Positions 10,684 through 19,842 of a DNA stretch of 64,000 nt are shown here, one piece after another (the first letter of the stretch is position 1; each line of letters begins with the position of its first letter). The DNA lies in the NCBI GenBank assembly GCA_025200525.1, contig CM045763.1, forward strand, positions 61,515,018 to 61,579,017. Direction: 5' to 3'. Source of the DNA: Camellia lanceoleosa. Its lineage: Eukaryota > Streptophyta > Magnoliopsida > Ericales > Theaceae. A model generated the notes under the pieces. That model was not told the DNA's origin, searched no databases, and worked only from the letters and a program-made list of their open reading frames with translations. The position numbers and the translations under genes were made by a program.

Positions 10684-10876
10684 TGGCTGGCCGGCCATGG
10701 GGAGAGCCGGCCGGCCACCTGTGACCTAGATACCTGGCCGGCCTTGATCCTTACAGTTGGTACATCACAAATATCCATTTCATTTCCCCCCAAATTTTGT
10801 ATCCGGGAGGCTGCCATTTTCGGGGGAAACTTGAATTGTTTCCCCCCATTTTCCCCCCTCTTTTTGTCTATATAAA
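10684..10876 (+). promoter_or_regulatory. Core promoter of E1 LTR: GGCCGGCC cluster and TATA box
   Basis: Four GGCCGGCC-type palindromes (10684-10743) are followed about 125 bases later by TATATAAA (10869-10876). Equivalent pairs are found at 26650-26893 (E2), 31617-31797 and 46584-46767 (E3, with GATC or degenerate centres) and 57617-57832 (E4, TATA weak: CTATTAAAG). Confidence 0.6.
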
Positions 10877-11106
10877 CCAGCCTCCAGCTCTGGTTTTAAG
10901 GGTTAGAAAAAATTGTTTTGGAGCCTTGCATTGCACATCTCTCTTTCTTCCATCTCAAGCATCCAAACCTCCTAAACCTTACCCCCTTTCTACACCATCA
11001 CCTAGCACCACATCCCCACTCTATTCTAGCAGCTTGGAGGAGCTTTCCAGAGCTTAGGAAGCACCCTTTCTTGTGCCAAGAAGCTGTCAAAGACTAGGCT
11101 ACAAGG

Positions 11107-12640
11107 GTAAACACACTTCCCCCTCTTTTTGGCCTTATTTTGTTCAATATCTTAGTCCTTTGTGCTTGCATATTTGGGCTCCGACCCTAACTAGAAATAG
11201 GCTTATTTTGAGCCATTTTCCATGTTTGTTTAAGGGCCTCTCACTGTTTGAGGCCTCCTTGTTGCACTTGCTTCATTACCTCTCTTGTATGCCTATTTCT
11301 TGTGAAGTATTTTTGGCTTATATGTAAACTGTTTTGAGGCATGTTGTAAAATTTAAAATAGCTTATTTTGAGCCCTTCTTCAACATTTTTGAAGGGCTCA
11401 TCACTGTTTGGGGCCTCCTTTTGTTACTTTCCTTTGTATCCCTCTTTGGCCTTATTTTTGCATGATTTGTTAGCCCCTTGTGCTTCTGTTTTTGGGCTCT
11501 GATCCAAACTGTAAATAGCCTTATTTTGACCCCCTCTTCATGTTTCATTAAGGGTCTTTTGCTGTTTGAGGCATCCTTTGTATACTTTGTGTTGAAGCTC
11601 TCTTTTTGGCCTTATCTTGCATAGTATTTTAGGTTTGCTTGTGCACTGTTTTGGGTTTGGTCACTAACTGTAAAATGCCATGTTTTGAGCCCCTCTTCAA
11701 CTTTTTTTAAGGGCTCTCGGTCATTTGGGGCTAGCAGCTACTACTTGCTTCATTATCTCAATTTTAGGGCCATTTTTGTATGCTAGCTTAGCCCCATTTG
11801 TGTTCACTGTTTGGTCTTTCTTAAAACTGTAAATATGCATTTTTTGGGACTGAATTTCTTCTTTCTTCATGCTTCATGTTCAAATAATGCATGCTTTGTA
11901 TAGCTATAAGTCAGTCCATGTGCCTAATTTTGGATTTCGGGTTTCATTTTGATGCATCGGGTGCACTTTTGCCGTGTTTCGGGGCTGTTTTGCATCAATT
12001 TTTGATACTGAAATTTGCATGCTAGTATGTCATATTCCATGTCTTGCCATGTGTCTTGTTAGAGTGGCATTCGGTGCCTTAGGGTCGGTCCTCGGTTTGC
12101 GTGCACGTGTGCACGCATTTCAAGTGTCTCATTTTCATCTAATGGCCTCTTATGTGAGTGTGGTTGAGGTCCACTCATGTTGGTGTAAGTCCATTATGCA
12201 TTGTGTATGCCATTTCATTCCATAGCATTGTGTATGCTAGGCTGTATGTTAGCGCATTGCGTATGCCATGTTACCTCGTGCATCGTGTATGGCATTTCAT
12301 AGCATTGTGCATGTTAGGTTGTATCTTAGTTGCATTTCATGCATGTCATGCATATTGCATTGTGTTCGGGATAGGAGTTAGCCCGAGCATGGGAAACGAG
12401 GGGCGTTTCGTACTCCGAGTGACGGAACGTGTCTCAATTCCCCAGTCACCGATACTCCGGATTATCCATGATGGAGTTAGGTCTTATTGTGTTCATATGT
12501 GCATTCATTTCATATTGAGTTGTGCAATTCGACTCCTCGGCCATCATGCATCGAGATGCGTGATTGGTGGCACGAGGATCGAGGTATGCAAACATATGTG
12601 AAAATACATTGCCATGCCCCTTTTTTGCTCTCTGTTGCAG
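11107..12640 (+). other. Predicted leader intron in E1 LTR
   Basis: The donor is CAAGG|GTAAAC at 11107. The acceptor is a T-rich run ending TCTGTTGCAG at 12640. The interval is T-rich as plant introns are. It contains four roughly 160-bp repeats (hairpins starting at 11207, 11370, 11528, 11687) and an ATCATGCAT…ATGCGTGAT inverted repeat about 75 bases before the acceptor. The same donor and acceptor positions are conserved in the other LTRs. Inferred; no transcript evidence. Confidence 0.5.
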
Positions 12641-13422
12641 TAAATCAAGAATCAGCAGCCTTCCGGTGCTTGGCACGCATTCCAAAAACAATTGCAAACA
12701 GAGGCTAATTGGGGCATCGCAGTGGATTTTTGCATAAGGCAACCCGGACATGCTTCATTCATCATCTGGAGAAGAGTCAAGACAGTCCCTGGCTTGCATG
12801 CCAGTTTCTATTTTTCTTAGTTAATTTGTAAATTAATTAGGGATTTGTACATATTTGGACTGTATTATTTGGACTGTACTATTTATTTGGACCCTCTGTG
12901 CGAGGGCAATGTTGTGATAAGTGTGCGTGTGTGTGATGTATGTCTTCCAACCCCACGTCTTTCTCCCTTTTATTTACCTGTTTATGATGGTTAGATTAGG
13001 GCATGTTTCAATTAGCATACAGTATGATAGCATGTTTGCACCCATTCATCTGTCTTGCATGCACCGGGCGCGGCGCATCATACTAACTGCATCTGTATTT
13101 CAATTCCGAGTTGAATACTTGATAGCTGTTACATCTCATATGCCTTGTTTAGAATAGCCGAGCCTGCTATAGTTGCATTTTTGCATGTGTTGCATTAGGC
13201 ATTTCTGTATACTTAGGATCATGTATGGATTTCTAATCAGTTTCTGTTTTGGCTTGGAGTACTCGGTGAGTTTTATGCTTTAGCATCCTTGCATGCGTGT
13301 GAGTGACTGCCATGAATAGCATGCTTACCATGAGGCTAACTGCTTATGTGATATAACTGCTTGAATGCCTGTGGGTGAAGGTTGGGTTATTTGGATTGGA
13401 ATTCATCAAATGTTTGTTTTAA

Positions 13423-13506
13423 GCCCACTAGATAGTGGCAAAATCATGTTTTCTAAGCCCACCCGAGGGTGGCAAAATTCGCTTTTTAAGCCTACTTGCG
13501 AGTAGC
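13423..13506 (+). other. Three-hairpin cluster near LTR end (E1)
   Basis: Hairpins lie at 13423-13439 (CCACT/AGTGG), 13457-13473 (CCACC/GGTGG) and 13490-13506 (CTACT/AGTAG with a TGCG loop). Each has flanking GC pairing and a bulged C, and most units are followed by CAAA or similar. Each LTR has two or three such units with compensatory changes. Confidence 0.65.
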
Positions 13507-13980
13507 AAACCATTTTCACAAACAAACATGAAGTGTTTTGTTCCAATTCAGACGACTCAATCTATACTTGTATGCTGTGCGCATCACATAGTAACCTAGG
13601 CTAATAACCGGAATAAGAACACACAATGTTTTCAAAAATAGATATCATGGTTAGTAGAGGCCGATCTTTGATCGGGCTAGCAGGGGTGCTCATGAAGTGA
13701 TCTTCCCCAATCGTACCCAAGTTCCCGAGCCGAGGCAACTTTGGTGATGACGGACACGTGGCTTCAGGCAATGAGTCAGGGTTTCCTAAATTTTCCAAAA
13801 ATAAAATATTTAGGTGGCGACTCTGTATCTGGCAAAGCAGTCCATGTTTGGCACTTCTTTTCTAAAAATCTGTTTTCTCAAAACGATTTGCCAAATTTGG
13901 ACTCTTTGGTTCAAGATTAAGAACCGCGACACAAAATCGAGTCCGAGCTGTAGCGAGGTCCCCCCGCGGGCTTGTCTACA

Positions 13981-15338
13981 CCTGGGACTAGGTAATTAGT
14001 TTAATTAGCAATAAGTCATTTATTTGTAGTTGTAGCTAATTAGTTTGTTTTGTACTTAATTAGTTTAGATTTGATTAATTAAATTAGTTTGTGTTGTAAA
14101 TATTTAATTAGCTTAGCGTAGTTAAATTGTTTAATTGTTGTGCTTGATTAAGCACCTTAGGGTAGTTAATTATTCATTTGTGTTGTAATAATTAGTTAAG
14201 TAGTTTAGCTTAGCTAGTTTATTCATTCAAACCCTCCTGCGTGGGGCATCAATGTTGTAATAATGTACATGTCTTCCAACCCCACGTCTTTCTCCTTTTT
14301 ATTTATCCGCTTTTGATGGTTAGATTAGGGGCATCATGTTTCAATTAGCATATCGCATGTTTTCATCCACTCCTTTGTCTTGCATACACCGAGGCTTGGT
14401 TTATCATTTAAACTTGCATTGTTGTTTATTATTTCGTTGAATACGTGTTTAAACGCATGCTATGAAATCGTTGCAAATAACATGTTAAGTAGCCGAGTCT
14501 ATTTTAGTTGCATTTTTGCATGTGTTGCATTAGCCATCTAGTATAGTTAGGTATCATGCATATTTTTCTAACTCTTTTGTTTTATCATAGCCTGGAGTAC
14601 TAGGTGAGTTGTTAGCGCTTTAGCATACTTGTATGAATGTGAGTGACTACCATATCTAGCATACTTGCCATGAGGCTAAGTGCTTAATTGTTAAACTGTT
14701 TGAGTGCATATGGATGAAGGCTTGTTGCTTGAATAGGATTGATTTAATGAATGTACGTTTAAGCCCACTTTGTCAAGTGGCAAATTCACCAACTTTAAGC
14801 CCACTTTGTTAAGAGGCAAAATCAAACCATTTTTGAAAAACAAACATGAAATTGAATTGTTCCAATTCAGGCAAACTAGTCTATATCTTGTGTACGCACA
14901 TCATATAGTAAATGCTAGCCTAATAAACCGAAACAAGAGCATATAATGTTGATAAAAATCATATCATGATTAGTAGAGGCCGATCTTTGATCGAGCGAGC
15001 GGGGGTGCTCAATTCATGACCTTCTCCTTTTGTACCTAAGTTCCCGAGTCGAGACAATCTTGGTGATGACGGACACGTGGCCTTTGGCACGAGTCATGGA
15101 TTTTCTAAATTTTTCCAAAATAAAATATTTAGGTGGCAACTCTGTATTTGGCAAAGCAGTCCATTTTTGACATTTTTTTATTCAAAATCGATTTTCTAAA
15201 AAGATTTGCCAGATTTGGACTCTTTGGTGTTTATCAATTTTACATTGCACTTGTGAAATCAGATTAAGAATCGCAAGAGTTCGAATAGTAGTGCTTCTTT
15301 CAAACTTCCAAAAGAGGGGGCGAAAAAGCTGAGCTACA
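13981..15338 (+). repeat. 5' LTR of E2, 3' portion only
   Basis: It begins abruptly at the E1 junction with GGACTAGGTAATTAG and ends GAGCTACA at 15338, directly before the primer site. It contains the hairpin cluster (units at 14763-14781 and 14799-14817, arms CCACTT/AAGTGG), the CCGATC-TTT-GATCG hairpin near 14983 and CACGTGGC near 15074. The upstream LTR part, including the promoter, lies left of E1 and outside the window. Confidence 0.88.
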
Positions 15339-15343
15339 GTTTC

Positions 15344-15361
15344 TGGCGACTCTGCTGGGGA
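15344..15361 (+). promoter_or_regulatory. Primer-binding site of E2
   Basis: TGGCGACTCTGCTGGGGA, five bases after the LTR end. From memory of plant tRNAs, it is complementary, with about two mismatches, to the 3' end of tRNA-Arg(ACG). tRNA-Arg is the primer described for Ogre elements. Equivalent sites are at 36295-36312 (E3), 52867-52884 and, with a small insertion, 61977-61996 (E4). Confidence 0.75.
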
Positions 15362-16347
15362 AATTAGAGAACTTGACTCGAAATTCATGATATGAAATTT
15401 TATTTACACTTATATGTTTCTTTGCATTGCATTTGCATTGGTGCGCTTAAGTCACTGTGTTTGCCATCTACTATTCCTGGATGGTTTGCTAGAGGCTTGC
15501 CTGAAAGGCTTGCCAAAAGGCTGACCGATCGCAGGCTCTGCCATGATGGGAACACAACTCTTGGATCTGGACTACTGCTACACCGTTTGATCCTCCTTTC
15601 ACTTCTCAGTGTTAGGTATAAGAGGTATATTAGGTAGTCTTGTTGAGGTACCCTTTTGATTATTTGGCCTAGTTGCATATTGAAAGCCATAGAAACTAGG
15701 ACATGATGCTTACCCGAATACAAGATTGCGTGAAAACTGCTTTGTTTGAATAGTGAATCTTAGTTCCTGACGAAGCTAGGAACGGGAAACCCTAAACCTC
15801 TCATAGGGGTGTTTTGAATGTTTTTGTGCAAAATATGAAAATCTTTGGGAATGTATGATGCAATCCTCGGAGAGTTTTAATATTGAGGCGATTTCTTTCA
15901 AACTTGAGGATCATATCAGAATTAGATTTAGGTCGAAATCTTGGGGTTTGTGTTTGATATGGGTGAATTTTCAGCAAAACCAGAACCATGGTCCAATACT
16001 GTATCTTGCTTTGTTTTGACAGGCATACCCAGTATCCTGATCTGATGAGAGGCATTTGTTTTTTAAATGCCAGGTTTGTTTGAGCCAGAGAAGGAGTAGT
16101 GCCGGCCTTAACCCATCACAATCCATCCAATCCTAGAAAAACCTATTCAGCAAAGGTCCAATCCATCTGACCCCCAAAAGGTCGGCATCCATTCACTACT
16201 GAAAGACCCATTCTAAAAAACCAATCCAGTCAAACTTGTTTAGACTAATCTAGCTCAGATACATCAAGTATAACCCGGTCAAAATCCTTATCAGTCAGCT
16301 CTCAACGTACACCTATCTATTTCTCCAATTACCAACTCAGTAGATCC
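15362..16347 (+). other. Untranslated leader of E2
   Basis: A noncoding leader shared in its first part with 36313-36700 (E3), 52885-53375 and 61997-62370 (E4). The conserved part includes TTTGCATTGCATTTGCATTGG and a run of GCTTGCC/GGCTTGCC-type repeats around 15490-15545 that could fold. It also has a block ending CATAGGGGTGTTTTG near 15815. A packaging or dimerisation role would be usual for such a region but is not shown. Confidence 0.55.
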
Positions 16348-17634
16348 GTGATGACGCATAGTCCAGAAAAAGTTGTCGCCATGATAGCGACGTTAAACCA
16401 GGGAGTCGCCATGCAAGATGAGACCAATGTTGAAATGCAACGGCTATCTAAGGCATCTACCACACATCCAGTCTTAAGCCCCCAGCCAAAATTTGATCCA
16501 CCTCCGCCAACTGAAGATTTGCAAGGTCCGGATCCCCGAGAAGGGTTGGCTTAAACTCGAGTTTTTAGACCCCTGGTGCAACCTAATAAGAGGCTTTATC
16601 CCCTTGACATTGATGATCTCGACCTGATTCTTGTTAAAAATTGCTAACCTTCAAAGCCAGTTCAAAAAGGCACAGGGAATTAACTCCATTCCCGACATTG
16701 AGGATGGGTACACCGAGTCTGCCGTAAGACTCCCAAACAGATTCAAAATGCCATATATTGACCGTTTCGATGGGTTTGGAGATCCTATGGTACATATCCA
16801 GCTTTTCTTAGATGCTCTGAAACCAATAGGTTTGACTAAGTCTTAGAAACTCTCTCTGTATGGAAGAACCCTATCAAGTATAGCAGCCACTTAGTACGCG
16901 AAATTGGAGGATTCTGTGAAGCAGAACTGGGAAGAATTGGCTGGGGCATTTGTCGATCAGTATTTTTACAATACCCAAATTGAAATGAGCACTCAAGAGT
17001 TTGAAGCAATCCACCAGAATCCTACAAAGTCTTTTGTGGAATTTGTTGTAAGGTGGAGAGCAAAGGCAACACAGATGACATATCGCCCTTCTGAGAGGAC
17101 CAAGTACGGATGATGGTACAAAACCTTGAGCTTGATATGTTGCAAAAAATGATAGTCGCTCCACTGTTCACTTTCAAAAATTTGCATGAATCAGGGGTTC
17201 AAATTGGAAGTGCATTTAACAAAGGGATTATTCCTAGAATAGGCAAACCAACAAGGAGGGTGTTTTCCGGGAGTGCCAATGCTTGCAGTAGTACTATTCC
17301 CAAACCCACTGAAATCAATACCATTGCCGTCACTCCTAAAACTACCAACCCTTTTGCCAATATCAACTCACAAACGGCCAACCCAACCCGAGCTCAAGGT
17401 AGAGCTTTCACCCCCCTCTATATGAGCTTAACTAGCGCACTAAAAGTCCTGATGGAAAGAGGGTATCTCAAAGCCCTTGATCCTCAACCTCTGCCTGACC
17501 CACTCCATGTCAGACATAACCCTATCAACTACTGTGTGTATCATCAACAATGCGGTCATGACACCGATCATTGCTACCGCCTTTGTCATGAGGTTCAAAA
17601 TCTCATCGACAACCAGATAATAGCTCCACCTTAA
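16348..17634 (+). pseudogene. gag, first module with zinc knuckle (E2)
   Basis: Segments in two frames form one gag: 16348-16554, then 16631-17100 one frame over, then back from 17110 to 17634. Recognisable parts are the Tat-type retrotransposon gag core (MPYIDRFDGFGDPMVH; LSLYGRTLSSIAAT-stop-YAKLED; FVDQYFYNTQIEM) and a C-terminal knuckle of the C-x2-H-x4-H-x4-C type (YCVYHQQCGHDTDHC). Internal stops and two frameshifts show decay. The module ends with a TAA (17632-17634) that is shared with E3. Gag would form the particle and bind the RNA. Confidence 0.85.
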
Positions 17635-17733
17635 AACCCCAATGTCACCACCAACTCATTTCCTATCCATGACCAAATATCTTTTGCCCACCTTAACCAC
17701 ATCCATATACTCCCATCTACCTTCAACTCCAGC

Positions 17734-18900
17734 ATGTACATCACCTTAGCCCATTTACCCAAGCCTAAGGTGTTCATTCCAGAAAGTACTAATTTGTGCA
17801 TGATGGATGCACCCAATCCGGTTCAGATACGCCAAGGGTGCCAAATGAGTGAACCCACTACTGCTGAGATGTTAGGAATGATTGAAAACCTTCAAGGAAC
17901 GGTGGCATATTTAACATTTGGGGTTTCGATCCCATCAAAAAGCTCCCCAATCTTAAGCCGAGCTGCAGTTGAAAAGGGCCAACCTGAAACTATCTCAAGT
18001 CTGGGTGATGATAGATTAATAACAAATGGGCCTCGTTTCGATATAGCCACCCAATCCCTTGGCAAAGCAGAAGCAAGTGGCAAGAACAAAGCCAGGACAA
18101 GTATTGATCCCTATGCACAACTTCGGTGGGTTATTAAGACTTTGAAGGTCAAAGGGTTGAACAAGTAGTAAGTGCTTGCAGTTGTTGCAAAAATTGTAGA
18201 TTACACTTTTGTCGCTCAGGATAAGAGCATTTTGAATCAGGGGCCGAATAATGGAAAAGGGATGCTTTACCAAAAACACCCATCCTGATTTCAATCCCAA
18301 GCCCATGAATACTCGACCAACACTCGCCGACCCGTTTGCCAATGTTTCTAAACCTAATGCTTCCTCCTCCAAAAAACGAACCTTCGCCCAACTCCATATG
18401 AGTCTAACATGTGTATTGAACGTACTGATAGAGAAAGGGTATCTCAAACTGCTAAATCTCGACCTCTCCCTGATCCTCTCCCACCTAAACACGACTTTAC
18501 CCAATATTGCACATTCCATCAGCAATACGGTCACCATACTGACCGTTGCTTTCGCATTCGCCATTAAATTCAAGACCTGATTGATAAGAAGGTCATCACC
18601 CCACTCGAAAATCCCAAAGTTGTCAATAACCCTTTCCCTAATCGCAATAGATTGCCACTCCATAACATAAAACCCATACACAGCCCGCCAACAACCAGCC
18701 ATTACCCTAGCAAACACATTGTACCTGCCATTGAGCCCAAACCCATTGTGTTTGTTCCTGAATCTTCTTATTCCGATTTGAGAAAAAAGAACAAAATCTT
18801 TACAGAGATGAAAAGTTTACTCGATCCTGGTGAGTTCCAACTTGATAAAGCAGTGATGCCAGCACTGGTGGTTGGAATGATGAATCTCAGTCTCAGCTAG
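17734..18900 (+). pseudogene. Second gag-like module (E2)
   Basis: In the same frame as the end of the first module, this has a conserved MDAPNP… start and the SEPTTAEMLGMIENLQGTVA segment. A frameshifted repeat of the knuckle module follows: a match to ALKVLMERGYL (here VLNVLIEKGYL, 18415 on) and a C-x2-H-x4-H-x4-C motif around 18509-18551. The last part (18652-18900) ends with TAG. The module resembles the first one by motif, so it is either a duplicated knuckle or the gag-protease linker. It is broken by stops at 18168 and 18580. Confidence 0.65.
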
Positions 18901-19842
18901 GGTAAATTGTTGAAAGCACTTGGAAAGGACCTTCTGAACTAAGGGCATGGTGTGGGGAAACAATTGTTTTGGTTAAGAAGATGTGTGGGATTCAATCTAC
19001 GAGACCCGATTTGAAAGTCGGAAATCACTTCCTCTGGGTATGGATGTGTATTGCTGAATTGAAGGCAGGTCTGGACCTTCTTGTGGGCTACTTAAAGTTG
19101 TTTTGAATTCTATAGATGGACTTCGAGAGTGAAAACCCCTTCTGTTTCAAGGGTACTGATTTTGTTTTGAGTTGTGTCGTGTAAATAGTTGTTGAAAGTT
19201 TTGTTTTCTGTTTTTTCTTGCATTGTAGAGTTAGTTGAGTCTTTTCCTTTAAGTCGTTCTCGTGTACCCTCAGGTCCTCATCTTTATAAGAAAGTGGGAG
19301 TCAAATTTTTGTTCATTTTATTGTGCCTATAGTGATGCATGTGTGACCTTTCACAAATAGAAAAGGGCTTTCAATTTGTTTTTGAATGAGATTCTGTTAA
19401 TAAGCTCGGGTGTTGAAAAGGATCCCCTGAATGGTTTGGGTGAATTCTGACTTATCAGCTCAAAATCATTCATGCTTTCAAATATTTTAAGCTGTTTCTT
19501 TTGCGAAACTTGCGAAGATAGATTCAAAATTGTGTGTGGTATTTTATATTGCCCTGGGGATTCTTTTCGCCATTAGGCAATCATTTTGGTAAGCACAAGG
19601 CGGCTTTCAAACCTACAAGTACAAGGCGGCTTTTAGACCTCACAAATCATAGGATTTCTTCCCTGGTGTTTCCATTATTTCAAAGAGAAAAAAAGGAAGA
19701 AAAGAAAGAAAAAAGAACAAAAGGAAAAAGAAAAGAAAAAAAAAGAAAAAGAAGAAAAGTGAAAAGAAAAAGAAAAGAAACAAAAGGAAAAGAAAAGAAA
19801 AATAAAGAAGTCAATCGTCAAGCCAAGGGCATCCATTGGGAT
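18901..19842 (+). other. E2 internal region without recognisable coding
   Basis: No protease or reverse transcriptase motifs were seen in any frame. At 19678-19815 there is a 138-base almost pure purine run (A with scattered G). The stretch lies where pol is expected, so pol has been lost or replaced. Confidence 0.5.
19678..19815 (+). repeat. Polypurine low-complexity tract
   Basis: About 138 bases of A-rich purine sequence (AAAGAAAAG-type units) interrupted by only a few pyrimidines. It directly precedes the X solo LTR insertion at 19848. Confidence 0.85.

Larger units (their letters stand above)
1..13980 (+). mobile_element. E1: 3' part of a Tat/Ogre-like Ty3 LTR retrotransposon
   Basis: The element enters from the left edge of the window and ends at the last base of its 3' LTR (…TCTACA at 13980). 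Internal order on the plus strand is G-patch, reverse transcriptase, RNase H, second RNase H, integrase, structured 3' UTR. Two antisense plant-mobile-domain genes, a polypurine tract and a 4188-bp LTR follow. A second RNase H and antisense extra genes are known of the Tat lineage. Sequence to the right (13981 on) is the interior of another LTR of the same superfamily, so E1 is inserted in E2's 5' LTR. Its right target-site copy should be CCTGG (13981-13985); the left copy is outside the window. Coding parts carry several stops and frameshifts, so this copy is dead. Confidence 0.9.
9793..13980 (+). repeat. 3' LTR of E1 (4188 bp)
   Basis: It starts TGTAGACACCC and ends TTGTCTACA, giving short inverted ends. 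It is closest to the E4 5' LTR. A palindrome cluster lies at 10684-10743 and a TATA box (TATATAAA) at 10869-10876. U3 is therefore about 1.1 kb and the transcribed part about 3 kb. A predicted intron runs 11107-12640. Near the 3' end are the three-hairpin cluster (13423-13506), a CCGATC-TTT-GATCGG hairpin (13661-13675) and a CACGTGGC box (about 13754). It lacks the large minisatellite seen in E4. Confidence 0.9.

Noticed and set aside
15344..15361. Possible tRNA gene at the primer site
   Set aside because: Only the 18 bases complementary to a tRNA 3' end are present; there is no cloverleaf around it. No tRNA or rRNA gene was recognised in the window.
18016..18717. 233-codon minus-strand ORF in E2
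   Set aside because: A shadow of the gag-like module on the plus strand; no recognisable domain.
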